From a virus, in IMG/VR virus record IMGVR_UViG_3300025010_000029, positions 1 through 64,000 of that record: 64,000 nucleotides of DNA; one strand, written 5' to 3'. The translations under genes and the position numbers were made by a program. The notes below the pieces were generated by a model, which was given only the letters and a program-made list of their open reading frames with translations, ran no database searches and had not been told where the DNA came from. Positions within the stretch are counted from its first letter, which is position 1. Each line of letters starts with the position of its first letter. Below are positions 33,049 through 40,476 of this stretch, piece after piece.

Positions 33049-33315
33049 TTAAATAACATCTTGTAGATTTATTTCTTTAGGTATAAAACTATTTTTTTCA
33101 TAACAAAATGTATAATTTTCTTTTAAACAAGTAGAACATATTAATCTTTTACTTCTGTTAATACAAAATAATGTTTCTGGCAATGCGAATTCTTCACAAT
33201 CAGCACATTTAATATAATGCTGTTCTATGCAATTTTCGCATATTTCTTTATTGCTTATATCTGGAAATGTTTCGCTGGCTTGTTTTTTACAATGGTGACA
33301 TTGTTTTAATTTAAT
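33049..33315 (-). CDS. Multi-zinc-finger protein with AUU start (88 aa)
   Basis: No ATG, and no suitably placed GTG or TTG, begins this open frame, yet the product is plainly protein-like: CHHCKKQ, CENCIEQ, CADCEEF, CSTCLKE, a chain of CxxC pairs like those of the neighbouring amidoligases. AGGAGGTATAATT precedes ATT 33313-33315; the gene at 34893-35000 has the identical AGGAGGTATAATT followed by ATG, which identifies the ATT as the start. It sits between the GATase II and amidoligase A. Likely an adaptor sharing the amidoligase zinc array; the role is inferred. Confidence 0.7.
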   Translation of the reverse strand: MKLKQCHHCKKQASETFPDISNKEICENCIEQHYIKCADCEEFALPETLFCINRSKRLICSTCLKENYTFCYEKNSFIPKEINLQDVI

Positions 33316-33347
33316 AATTATACCTCCTTTATTTTATATATTATTAA

Positions 33348-33402
33348 AAATGCTTTTAATGCTATACTGTTATAATTAACCAGTATAGACATAAAAACAC
33401 TC
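33348..33402 (-). repeat. Nested intergenic hairpin NH-7
   Basis: Inner CTATACTG/CAGTATAG; outer AGTGTTTTTATG pairs with CATTAAAAGCATT (one bulge, wobbles). Between GATase II and the AUU-start gene. Confidence 0.6.
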
Positions 33403-33403
33403 T

Positions 33404-34246
33404 TTATTTTAATGCAGTAGTACCATAACTAGCACCATAAGCATCATAATATCTTGCTTCTTCTTCCTCACATGCCAAACATTCTTGGTAGTAATGGCAC
33501 TCACTGCAACTTTTTACAGAAAGAGACAATTGACAAGTTTTTTTGTACTCTAATTCAACAATTTCTAGTACATTTTCAATGGTTGTTTGTGTTGTTGTAG
33601 TTGCTGTTTTAGTCTGTTTGGTATATTTACTATATTTACTACTATAATAACTGGTTTTATAATAATGACTTTCATAGGATGAATTGCTGTAATAACAACC
33701 ATCCATTTTATTGTAAATAAAGTTTCCAATTATTTTAATTTCAGAAGGTGACATAATGACAAATTTACTTTTGGTTGCTTCAACAATTAAATCTCCAACA
33801 CCTGGATGAAATATTACATCCTTCATATTTACTAAATATTTAGATACGAATACCATCGTGTCAGAGGTATTTTTGTCATCACCGCAAAAGCTAATAATTC
33901 CATTATGGACAATAGCCAAGTCTGTTTTAATTAATTTAGCTTTAAGATGTTTAGTATTAGTTGTTACTGGGAATGGATGACAATTGCCTTTGTTTACTTT
34001 CCCATGCGAAGCCATACGGAAATGTATAGATAATTCCAATTCTTGCATATTTTCTTTTTGTGATAACTCACGCAAAGCGTTCATAAGAGCATCAAACTTC
34101 ATAAAACCTTTTTGAATTGTTACAAAAGATTTTGAAGGATCTTGGTACATAAAACCAGCACCATCCCAATTGTTATCCCAACAATTTTGCAATGTTTCAT
34201 ACTCTGGTAAAAATTCTCCTGCTGGTTTATAAACGATTATACACAT
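33404..34246 (-). CDS. Class II glutamine amidotransferase-like protein
   Basis: 280 residues from ATG 34246, which follows CAGGAGGTTTTATT and makes Cys2 the N-terminal nucleophile (MCIIVYKP), as in Ntn-type GATases. Supporting motifs: WDGAGFMYQD, HFRMASHGKVN...CHPFP, AIVHNGII and TSDTMVF. The family releases ammonia from glutamine for a partner ligase. Tyr/Ser-rich linker (about 185-215) and C-terminal Cys cluster are additions. Between two amidoligases, it most simply supplies ammonia or remodels glutamine substrates; that coupling is an inference. Confidence 0.75.
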   Translation of the reverse strand: MCIIVYKPAGEFLPEYETLQNCWDNNWDGAGFMYQDPSKSFVTIQKGFMKFDALMNALRELSQKENMQELELSIHFRMASHGKVNKGNCHPFPVTTNTKHLKAKLIKTDLAIVHNGIISFCGDDKNTSDTMVFVSKYLVNMKDVIFHPGVGDLIVEATKSKFVIMSPSEIKIIGNFIYNKMDGCYYSNSSYESHYYKTSYYSSKYSKYTKQTKTATTTTQTTIENVLEIVELEYKKTCQLSLSVKSCSECHYYQECLACEEEEARYYDAYGASYGTTALK

Positions 34247-34290
34247 AATAAAACCTCCTGTTTTTGTTTTAATTTTAAACATTTTAATTA

Positions 34291-34362
34291 AAATGCTTAA
34301 TACAAGGCTTAAATTATTGATTGTTATTGTTTATGGATAATTTAAGCCTTCAATAAACATTC
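34291..34362 (-). repeat. Nested intergenic hairpin NH-8
   Basis: Inner stem AAGGCTTAAATTAT/ATAATTTAAGCCTT (14 bp perfect); outer AATGTTTA/TAAGCATT. Upstream of the GATase II gene. Confidence 0.75.
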
Positions 34363-34372
34363 TTTTATTTTT

Positions 34373-34528
34373 TTATTTTCTTAAATCGTTAAGTATATTC
34401 ATAGCAATGATAATCATAAGTAAAATCACTTCATTGTTTGTAGGATTATTATTAAAAAATTTAATTGTACCACCTACAAGAACCCCAAATAAACAAATAC
34501 CAGTTATTGTTTTAATATAACTCATCAT
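34373..34528 (-). CDS. Small membrane protein (51 aa)
   Basis: ATG 34528 behind AAAGGAGGTATTTAAATA. Hydrophobic segments at about 5-22 (IKTITGICLFGVLVGGTI) and 33-46 (VILLMIIIAMNIL). Likely one or two membrane spans; no family. Confidence 0.55.
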   Translation of the reverse strand: MMSYIKTITGICLFGVLVGGTIKFFNNNPTNNEVILLMIIIAMNILNDLRK

Positions 34529-34556
34529 TATTTAAATACCTCCTTTATTATTTTAA

Positions 34557-34618
34557 AATAAATACTTAATACAAGGCTTAAACATATTAGTAATTTAAGC
34601 CTTCAATAAACATTTATT
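34557..34618 (-). repeat. Nested intergenic hairpin NH-9
   Basis: Inner AAGGCTTAAA/TTTAAGCCTT, outer AAATGTTTA/TAAGTATTT; compared with NH-8 the outer stem differs but still pairs through wobbles. Confidence 0.7.
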
Positions 34619-34874
34619 TTATACAGTCTATACATAACCATGCATCTTTATAAAAAAGCAAATCTACTGGCTTGCGACATGCTGTACAACATGGTTTAAG
34701 AGTATATAGTTTACCTTTACAAATATAATTTCCTAATTGATAAACATTAGAATTATAAATACATTCAAACTTTAATATTTCTTCATTTGGTGGAGTTTTC
34801 CGTTTATGTCCATAAGGTATTTGTCCTTTCCATTTTTTTTCATCTTCAGACCATAAATAATCTATTTTTGCCAT
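34614..34874 (-). CDS. Zinc-binding hypothetical protein (86 aa)
   Basis: C-terminal CCTACRKPVD and WLCIDCIK suggest a four-cysteine site. N-terminus is charged (YLWSEDEKKWKGQIPYGHKR). Belongs to the same run of zinc-ribbon genes around the amidoligases. Confidence 0.55.
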   Translation of the reverse strand: MAKIDYLWSEDEKKWKGQIPYGHKRKTPPNEEILKFECIYNSNVYQLGNYICKGKLYTLKPCCTACRKPVDLLFYKDAWLCIDCIK

Positions 34875-34892
34875 TGTATACTATACCCCTCC

Positions 34893-35000
34893 TTACACTT
34901 GTTTAATATCTTGTATATACCTTTGCTTGCAAATATTAATATGCTTAGGACTGTTACGACACTTATTTAAAAACAGACAACTAAAACATTTAGTGAACAT
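34893..35000 (-). CDS. Cysteine-rich micro-protein (35 aa)
   Basis: ATG 35000 behind AGGAGGTATAATT. Contains CFSCLFLNKC and a later Cys, likely one zinc site. Serves as the reference for the AUU start at 33315 because the 5' sequence is identical. Confidence 0.6.
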   Translation of the reverse strand: MFTKCFSCLFLNKCRNSPKHINICKQRYIQDIKQV

Positions 35001-35036
35001 AATTATACCTCCTATTATTTTTATTTTGTAAAACAA

Positions 35037-35100
35037 AAAGCCTTTATAATAAGCATTTACCTAATTGCATTTTGGCAGTAAATGCTTACATAAAAACTTC
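35037..35100 (-). repeat. Nested intergenic hairpin NH-10
   Basis: Outer AAGTTTTTAT/ATAAAGGCTT, inner TAAGCATTTAC/TAAATGCTTA. Downstream of amidoligase B. Confidence 0.7.
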
Positions 35101-35114
35101 TTAATATTTTGTTT

Positions 35115-36575
35115 TTATGCTAATTTTCTTTTTTGCAGGTATGCAAGTAATTCTTGGTAATTAAAATCATTAGCATAATTTATAATTGATTTCCATGTTA
35201 AAGCTTGAATATGTTGAATATCTGTATTCCTTATTATATCTAATAAGGTTTGACAAAATTGCAATGTTGCGACAAATGTTTCATATTTCAATGTACCTCT
35301 GAAAATACGTATTTCTACTGTGTTAAAAGGTTTTAAGTTTATGGCATGGAATCTTGAAGTGTCAGAATCTTTTGCTACTTCAAGCAATTCTTTTGCATCA
35401 TCTTGTGTATTATTAAGAATATTAAATCCGTATCTGTCACAATATTCCAGTTGTTTTTCTGTTCTACGTGAAAATTTAACAAACTTATTCCAATGCATTT
35501 CTACAACAAGCAATAATTTTAATATATTTAGGTCTTGTTTATCCTCAGAAATTCCAAAAGCTTCTTTATTAATATGAATATGCAGACCACATGTTTCACA
35601 ATCATGTGATTTATAATTCAAATCAATAGCTTCTTCCATTAATTCCTGCCACTTAAATTCTTTTAGGTGTTTTTCCAATGTTGCTGGATGACTAACAATT
35701 TCAAAACCATCATCTATTGAAGCATCATTCTTAATATAAATATGATCTTCATCGTTATCATTCATTATGTCAAGCAATTTACTAGCATTTTCTTTGTCAT
35801 CTCCTCCATTATCAATTTCCAGTTCAACACCAAAAAGGTCTAATTCGTTTTTGGTGTTTCTGTGAAATATAGGTTCTGGTTTATATGAATAATTATGTAT
35901 TTTACCCTTGTGTTTTGGATAGCATTTGTCACAATAATCTTCCCAGTCAATTTGATTTCTTCCATTGTTTCCATTGCACCAACAACCACAATCACTACAT
36001 CTTACTATGCTCTCATGGCATGAGTTACAAATGACTGTATTATAACTGTCACTATTACCTTGATCATCATTGTAAACATTGCCACACTCTTCACACTTAA
36101 ATGTATTATTGCTAAAACAATGTGAACAATAACAATTTTCATTATGGTCTTTTTTCTTATCATCAACGTGTGTTATATCTTCACAATGATAACAAGTAAA
36201 ATAATTATCACCATAACAATCATTACAAACAAAAGTATGTCTGTCAATTTGTGTCATATCATCTTTTAAATGGTATTGATCGCATTCTTTGCACTGTTTA
36301 TAGTTATCATTCAAACATTCTTCACAAACATAAACATACTCGTTACTTCCTCCAACATCTGTCATATCATTGGTTATAAAATATTCACCACATTCTGTAC
36401 ATTCTGTATAATTTTCTAAGCACTCTTTACATACTTTGTCACCAGAGTTTACAACTGTTAAAAAATTGTCAAATTTCCTGTTTCCACATTCTTCACATAC
36501 ACCAATAGCAAATAATTTAAGCTCTGTATGTCTTTGAATTATGTTTTTGCTGGGAATTAATTTCTTGTATTTCAT
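35115..36575 (-). CDS. Zinc-finger amidoligase B
   Basis: 486 residues from ATG 36575 (GGAGGTTGTGTCTA upstream; an earlier ATG at 36584 is too close to the SD). Same layout as amidoligase A: a long N-terminal run of CxxC ribbons (CEECGNR, CKECLEN, CTECGEY, CKECDQY, CEECGNV, CSDCGCW), then LFGVELEIDNGG, GFEIVSHPATLEKHLKEF, CGLHIHI and RIFRGTLKYETF. The stretch FEIVSHPATLEKHLKEFKWQ is identical to A, so the two arose by duplication and kept the catalytic half more strictly than the finger half. Confidence 0.75.
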   Translation of the reverse strand: MKYKKLIPSKNIIQRHTELKLFAIGVCEECGNRKFDNFLTVVNSGDKVCKECLENYTECTECGEYFITNDMTDVGGSNEYVYVCEECLNDNYKQCKECDQYHLKDDMTQIDRHTFVCNDCYGDNYFTCYHCEDITHVDDKKKDHNENCYCSHCFSNNTFKCEECGNVYNDDQGNSDSYNTVICNSCHESIVRCSDCGCWCNGNNGRNQIDWEDYCDKCYPKHKGKIHNYSYKPEPIFHRNTKNELDLFGVELEIDNGGDDKENASKLLDIMNDNDEDHIYIKNDASIDDGFEIVSHPATLEKHLKEFKWQELMEEAIDLNYKSHDCETCGLHIHINKEAFGISEDKQDLNILKLLLVVEMHWNKFVKFSRRTEKQLEYCDRYGFNILNNTQDDAKELLEVAKDSDTSRFHAINLKPFNTVEIRIFRGTLKYETFVATLQFCQTLLDIIRNTDIQHIQALTWKSIINYANDFNYQELLAYLQKRKLA

Positions 36576-36626
36576 TAGACACAACCTCCTGTTATATTGA
36601 TATTTTAAATTTACAGACTTTTTAAA

Positions 36627-36688
36627 AAGCCTTTATACTGCACACTAATATGTTAATATGTTGGAATTAGTGTACAGATTAAAAACTT
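36627..36688 (-). repeat. Nested intergenic hairpin NH-11
   Basis: Outer AAGTTTTTA/TAAAGGCTT, inner CTGTACACTAAT/ATTAGTGTGCAG (one wobble). Upstream of amidoligase B. Confidence 0.7.
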
Positions 36689-36691
36689 CTT

Positions 36692-36832
36692 TTAATTATG
36701 ATACTTAATATGTCCTTCTGTATCAATTTCCATATATTTGAATTTATTTTTACTATTTATACTAATATATACTTTTGTCCCTACATCATCAGTTCCTAAA
36801 TATTCCCATTTTGCAGTATCAATTTTAATCAT
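36692..36832 (-). CDS. Hypothetical 46-aa protein
   Basis: ATG 36832 behind AAGGAGGTATAAA. Beta-rich small protein (KWEYLGTDDVGTKVYISINS). No family recognised. Confidence 0.55.
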   Translation of the reverse strand: MIKIDTAKWEYLGTDDVGTKVYISINSKNKFKYMEIDTEGHIKYHN

Positions 36833-36845
36833 TTTATACCTCCTT

Positions 36846-36872
36846 AGAATTAGTGTACAGATTAAAAACTTT
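36846..36872 (-). repeat. Half copy of NH-11
   Basis: AAGTTTTTAATCTGTACACT plus TAATTC repeats the 5' arms of NH-11, but the 3' arms are replaced directly by TAAGGAGG, the SD of the 46-aa gene. It cannot form the nested hairpin alone. Confidence 0.55.
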
Positions 36873-37247
36873 TTACTTTTTATTAATTATATATTTTTCA
36901 TAACACTTATCACAATATATTTTTCCTTTTCCATCATCTCCTGTTTTTTCAACGTGCATTTTTTCACCACAATAAAGACATTTAACATGGTTAATTCTGA
37001 ATGGATTAACGCATCTTTTTGCAAAATTCCATTTACATTCATTGTCATCAATTCCTAAAGCATCAAATAATTTCATTCTTAACACATTTAATTCCGCACT
37101 TGTCCCATACGTTTCTTGCAATTCTTGAACATGTTCAATTAATAATTCTGCCTTGTCTCTTTTTACTAACATTAAATTTGTTTCTGCAAGCACTGAAGAT
37201 AATACATTTCCCAATTCTACATTGTTTTTATTATTGTTGTTTTCCAT
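36873..37247 (-). CDS. Zinc-ribbon protein (124 aa)
   Basis: N-terminal helical region (SSVLAETNLMLVKRDKAELL), then CLYCGEKMHV and CDKCYEKY at the C-terminus forming a four-cysteine ribbon. Continues the zinc-protein series around the amidoligases. Confidence 0.6.
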   Translation of the reverse strand: MENNNNKNNVELGNVLSSVLAETNLMLVKRDKAELLIEHVQELQETYGTSAELNVLRMKLFDALGIDDNECKWNFAKRCVNPFRINHVKCLYCGEKMHVEKTGDDGKGKIYCDKCYEKYIINKK

Positions 37248-37286
37248 TAATAAAACCTCTTTTCGTATTTTATTTTGTTAAAGCAA

Positions 37287-37347
37287 AAAGTTTTTAGAAT
37301 GGATATTTACTGTGATAACAATAAGTAAATATCCATGTTAAAAACTT
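37287..37347 (-). repeat. Nested intergenic hairpin NH-12
   Basis: Outer AAGTTTTTA/TAAAAACTT (all Watson-Crick), inner TGGATATTTACT/AGTAAATATCCA. Confidence 0.75.
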
Positions 37348-37350
37348 CTT

Positions 37351-37773
37351 TTAATATTTCTTATCTCCAAACAATGCACACTGAATAATTATATTACACA
37401 TTTCATCAGTGTATAATGTTTCGTCAGAAAGAAAATAATTATACTTTTCCATATATACTTTTAAACCTTTTTTTAATTTTACGAGTGTTAAGGTATATTT
37501 TTCCACATTATCTTTATATTCATTTTTAACATCTTGAAATAACAAACTGCCACCAGCGACAAGAATTAATGTAGGGTTATTTGATTCTAAATTCAATCTA
37601 AGACACATTTCTTGCTCTTTTTTTGGCAATTTTTTGGTAGGCTGTTTAATAATTTCAATATTATTGCACCAATATTGTTTACTTTTGTTAATTCCTTTTT
37701 TCATAATACGATTAATATCGAATAAATTTATAAAACTACTCACTTTTACCTTTATTTCATAGTCTGTAAACAT
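37351..37773 (-). CDS. Hypothetical 140-aa protein
   Basis: Start ATG 37773 follows AAGAGGTTTTAAT (a longer frame to 37791 is unsupported). Alpha/beta pattern with a beta-rich centre (PTLILVAGGSLLFQDVKNEY). No family recognised. Confidence 0.55.
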   Translation of the reverse strand: MFTDYEIKVKVSSFINLFDINRIMKKGINKSKQYWCNNIEIIKQPTKKLPKKEQEMCLRLNLESNNPTLILVAGGSLLFQDVKNEYKDNVEKYTLTLVKLKKGLKVYMEKYNYFLSDETLYTDEMCNIIIQCALFGDKKY

Positions 37774-37812
37774 ATTAAAACCTCTTTTCATATTATTATT
37801 TTGTTAAAGCAA

Positions 37813-37869
37813 AAAGTTTTTAGAATAGACACTTCGAATTAAATAATAAAGTGTCTATGTTAAAAACTT
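37813..37869 (-). repeat. Nested intergenic hairpin NH-13
   Basis: Outer AAGTTTTTA/TAAAAACTT, inner ATAGACACTT/AAGTGTCTAT. Confidence 0.75.
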
Positions 37870-37894
37870 CTCTTTACCTTATGTGTTTATTATA

Positions 37895-38293
37895 TTAAAA
37901 ATTATCATAATACTCTCTCCAATCACCACTTTCTATTTTGTTACACCTGTCTAATATGTCATAGTTAAGAATATAAACATATGCCAATATTGTTATACCC
38001 TCATTATCAAACACTTCTTTTAATTCCCTGTGATATCCTGCACCTGATTCAATACGATCCAATTCTTTTAATATTGTTTCAAAATATTCAGGTAAAATAT
38101 AATATAATTCGCCATGTATTTTACCTTTTCCTGGTATAATGCCAGGATAAGTCCATAATTCATACATGTCAAATCCTTGTAAGATAGCTTTTTTCATTTC
38201 TGAAAAAATGTTTCGAATTCTGAAGTGATTACCAAAACCTTGCATCAGTGAACCATACATAAATAATGGATATTGTTTTTCAGTTTTTTTCAT
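37895..38293 (-). CDS. Gamma-glutamylcyclotransferase (AIG2/GGCT)-like protein
   Basis: 132 residues. PLFMYGSLMQGFGNHF carries the YGSL substrate-binding loop; LKELDRIESGAGYHRELKEV contains the conserved Glu and the Y-x-R/Y-H-R segment of the fold, and ILAYVYILN the closing strand. GGCT-like enzymes cleave gamma-glutamyl-amine bonds by cyclising the glutamyl group. With amidoligases and a GATase close by, it may undo or process the products; the pairing is reported for amidoligase gene neighbourhoods, but the link here is inference. Confidence 0.75.
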   Translation of the reverse strand: MKKTEKQYPLFMYGSLMQGFGNHFRIRNIFSEMKKAILQGFDMYELWTYPGIIPGKGKIHGELYYILPEYFETILKELDRIESGAGYHRELKEVFDNEGITILAYVYILNYDILDRCNKIESGDWREYYDNF

Positions 38294-38319
38294 TAATAAA
38301 ACCTCCTGTTTTTAATTTT

Positions 38320-38386
38320 AAAGCCTTTAGAATAGATACTTGTATAATATACAATATTATACAAGTATCCAGTGTTAAAAGCTTTT
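38320..38386 (-). repeat. Nested intergenic hairpin NH-14
   Basis: Outer AAGCTTTTA/TAAAGGCTT, inner GATACTTGTATAATAT/ATATTATACAAGTATC (16 bp). Compared with NH-5 or NH-10 a T-G outer pair is C-G here. Confidence 0.75.
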
Positions 38387-38580
38387 CATAATGTTGTTTT
38401 TAATCCTAATTGATTTAATAAATTCTTTATACTTTTTATATGCTGGTTTGGTTCTGCTTCTTGATCATCCACTAATATCCCTACTTTATCTCTCATAGAT
38501 TTTAACTTCATAATTCTTAAATTTAATTCTTCTTCTATTACATATAAATCATACTTAGATAAAATAATTTTATATTCCAT
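38386..38580 (-). CDS. Hypothetical 64-aa protein
   Basis: Helical, charged (DLYVIEEELNLRIMKLKSMR). SD AGGAGGTTTTATTC, the standard pattern of this region. No family recognised. Confidence 0.5.
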   Translation of the reverse strand: MEYKIILSKYDLYVIEEELNLRIMKLKSMRDKVGILVDDQEAEPNQHIKSIKNLLNQLGLKTTL

Positions 38581-38610
38581 GAATAAAACCTCCTGTTTAA
38601 TTTTTATTTT

Positions 38611-38678
38611 AAAGCTTTTAGAATAGACATATTAACATTATTATTAATAATTATTAATATGTCCAGTGTTAAAAGCTT
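38611..38678 (-). repeat. Nested intergenic hairpin NH-15
   Basis: Outer AAGCTTTTA/TAAAAGCTT, inner GACATATTAA/TTAATATGTC. Confidence 0.75.
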
Positions 38679-38680
38679 CT

Positions 38681-38941
38681 TTACACTCTTCTTCCTTTAC
38701 TATATCCATCAAAATATTCATTTCCAGAATTAATGTTATTCTCTGTAATAAAATCATAACCCATATTTGACATCCATTTGATCATAGTCATTTTGGGATA
38801 TCCTGTAAATATACCAGTTATAGGTATTTCTTTACTTGAAAATTGATAATAAGGTACATCATCTTTAAACCCCATAAATAACAGTGTCGTGAGTTTTGTT
38901 ACTCTGTTTTTGAAAATCAGACATTTGTTTCTTTTATACAT
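38681..38941 (-). CDS. Hypothetical 86-aa protein
   Basis: Basic N-terminus (YKRNKCLIFKNRVTKLTTL), beta-rich middle. No family recognised. Confidence 0.5.
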   Translation of the reverse strand: MYKRNKCLIFKNRVTKLTTLLFMGFKDDVPYYQFSSKEIPITGIFTGYPKMTMIKWMSNMGYDFITENNINSGNEYFDGYSKGRRV

Positions 38942-38962
38942 ATGAAAACCTCCTTTTAATTT

Positions 38963-39020
38963 GAAAACCTTACATTAACAAGTATGCTAAATGTTAAAAA
39001 TAAATGTTTCTAATGTTTTC
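38963..39020 (-). repeat. Weak nested hairpin NH-16
   Basis: GAAAAC/GTTTTC outer and CATTA/TAATG inner arms with a long AT-rich loop; least convincing of the set. Confidence 0.35.
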
Positions 39021-39049
39021 ATTTATTCAATTGCTCATTGTTAATGAAT

Positions 39050-39107
39050 AAAGCCTTTAGAATAAGCATTAACAATAATTTTGTTAATGCTCAGTGTTAA
39101 AAGCCTT
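39050..39107 (-). repeat. Nested intergenic hairpin NH-17
   Basis: Outer AAGGCTTTTA/TAAAGGCTTT (wobbles), inner AGCATTAACAA/TTGTTAATGCT. Confidence 0.7.
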
Positions 39108-39522
39108 ATTTAATTATGGTTGTTAAAGCTTCATAATATAAATCAGCTAACATTTCCTTTATATCTTGACAATCTTTTCTTATATACCCTTTTCTATTTG
39201 AAAATTTTCCTTTAATTTGTAGATCTATTCCATGCTGAAGGTCTGGTGTAATAATAACCTGAAAATCAATCCATCCATCATAAAACCCATTATCATCCAT
39301 AACATGATAAAAACTATTAATTGTTATTTTATTCCTGTTTGATTTTTCCATGTTAATACTATTACCACTATCAATACCACTGCCAGAAGGTAAAAAAGAT
39401 ATTAGCGTTCTTAAATTATCTCTATGCTCTTCGGTTACTTCTTTGTCCATGTCTACCATTTTTTCACAATTTTTTACTGCTTGAATTCTCATAGCAATTT
39501 TTACATATAATTTTTCTGTCAT
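39106..39522 (-). CDS. Hypothetical 138-aa protein
   Basis: Acidic, alpha/beta (NLRTLISFLPSGSGIDSG, then WIDFQVIITPDLQHGIDL). No motif recognised. Flanked on both sides by nested hairpins. Confidence 0.5.
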   Translation of the reverse strand: MTEKLYVKIAMRIQAVKNCEKMVDMDKEVTEEHRDNLRTLISFLPSGSGIDSGNSINMEKSNRNKITINSFYHVMDDNGFYDGWIDFQVIITPDLQHGIDLQIKGKFSNRKGYIRKDCQDIKEMLADLYYEALTTIIK

Positions 39523-39558
39523 TATTAAAACCTCCTGTTATAGTTATATTTTTTAACA

Positions 39559-39622
39559 TAATACTTGATACAAGGCTTAAACATATAAAATAATGCAGTG
39601 TTTAAGCCTTCAACAAATATTA
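39559..39622 (-). repeat. Nested intergenic hairpin NH-18
   Basis: Inner AAGGCTTAAAC/GTTTAAGCCTT, outer AATATTTG/CAAGTATT. The last outer pair is G-C where NH-8 has A-T. Confidence 0.7.
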
Positions 39623-39624
39623 TA

Positions 39625-39939
39625 TTAACTTGTATAAGTATATACTTTTACACCATCACCACAATCAGACATTTTTACCATAATACCAGAAAAATAAGTC
39701 TGTGAAGAATAACCAGAAAATTCTTGCATCCACTCAGGAGCATTTTTTTCGACACGCATAATTTCACTTAAAAAATAGGTATTTCCTTCATGTTCAAAAC
39801 AAGCTTCAAATTCCTGTTCGTCTTCTGGTTTATCTTTTTCCCACTCAGGTATTTTATAATCTATTTCTATATATTCATCATCTCCATAAATTTTTATAGT
39901 GCTATTTTCTTGGTCAATTGTTTTCCATAATTTACTCAT
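39625..39939 (-). CDS. Hypothetical acidic 104-aa protein
   Basis: Strongly acidic (EWEKDKPEDEQEFEACFEHE), ending CGDGVKVYTYTS. Could mimic nucleic acid, but no known inhibitor family is recognised. Confidence 0.5.
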   Translation of the reverse strand: MSKLWKTIDQENSTIKIYGDDEYIEIDYKIPEWEKDKPEDEQEFEACFEHEGNTYFLSEIMRVEKNAPEWMQEFSGYSSQTYFSGIMVKMSDCGDGVKVYTYTS

Positions 39940-39972
39940 AAATAAAAACCTCCTGTTATATTAAAATTTTTA

Positions 39973-40030
39973 ATTTAATTCCTTTGTAAAATACCCTCTC
40001 ACTAATAGGATACTTTACAAGGGAATTAAA
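39973..40030 (-). repeat. Intergenic hairpin NH-19 (single long stem)
   Basis: TTTAATTCCCTTGTAAAGTA pairs with TATTTTACAAAGGAATTAAA around a short loop, with a few bulges. Confidence 0.6.
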
Positions 40031-40043
40031 CCCTTGTTTATTG

Positions 40044-40388
40044 TTATAATCCCTTTTCTAAAATGTCACCTATGCAACCTAAGCGAAGCTTACTCTTGTA
40101 GAATAATATTGTAGTTGTATAAGTGTCCCCTGCATTAATATATTGTACTTCTTCTGGATCTGTTATACCTTCAACACCAAAAAATGAACCCCTATTACAA
40201 TGAGTGTTTAACACTTTATCAATATCTTTTAACCAGTCTGCAATAGCATGAGAAGGATGATGTCCCTGTATATGATAATCTTTCCATGATTTTTTAATGC
40301 ATATTTCCCTTAATTCTTTTACTCCTTCCTTTGTTGTTATAGACAGATCATTTGCACACTGTTTAAAATTCTTTTGATTTATTACCAT
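40044..40388 (-). CDS. Hypothetical 114-aa protein
   Basis: Contains CIKKSWKDYHIQGHHPSHAI and ends KLRLGCIGDILEKGL. Histidine-rich middle may bind metal. No family recognised. Confidence 0.5.
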   Translation of the reverse strand: MVINQKNFKQCANDLSITTKEGVKELREICIKKSWKDYHIQGHHPSHAIADWLKDIDKVLNTHCNRGSFFGVEGITDPEEVQYINAGDTYTTTILFYKSKLRLGCIGDILEKGL

Positions 40389-40414
40389 GTTAAAACCTCC
40401 TGTTAAAATTTAAT

Positions 40415-40476
40415 TTAAATACCTTGTAAAACTCCTTTTTATAATAGTGTTAAAGAAGCTTTACAAGGGATTTAAA
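40415..40476 (-). repeat. Intergenic hairpin NH-20 (single long stem)
   Basis: AAATCCCTTGTAAA/TTTTACAAGGTATTT with a mismatched upper part. Its 5' arm overlaps the last codons of the 40472 gene. Confidence 0.55.
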
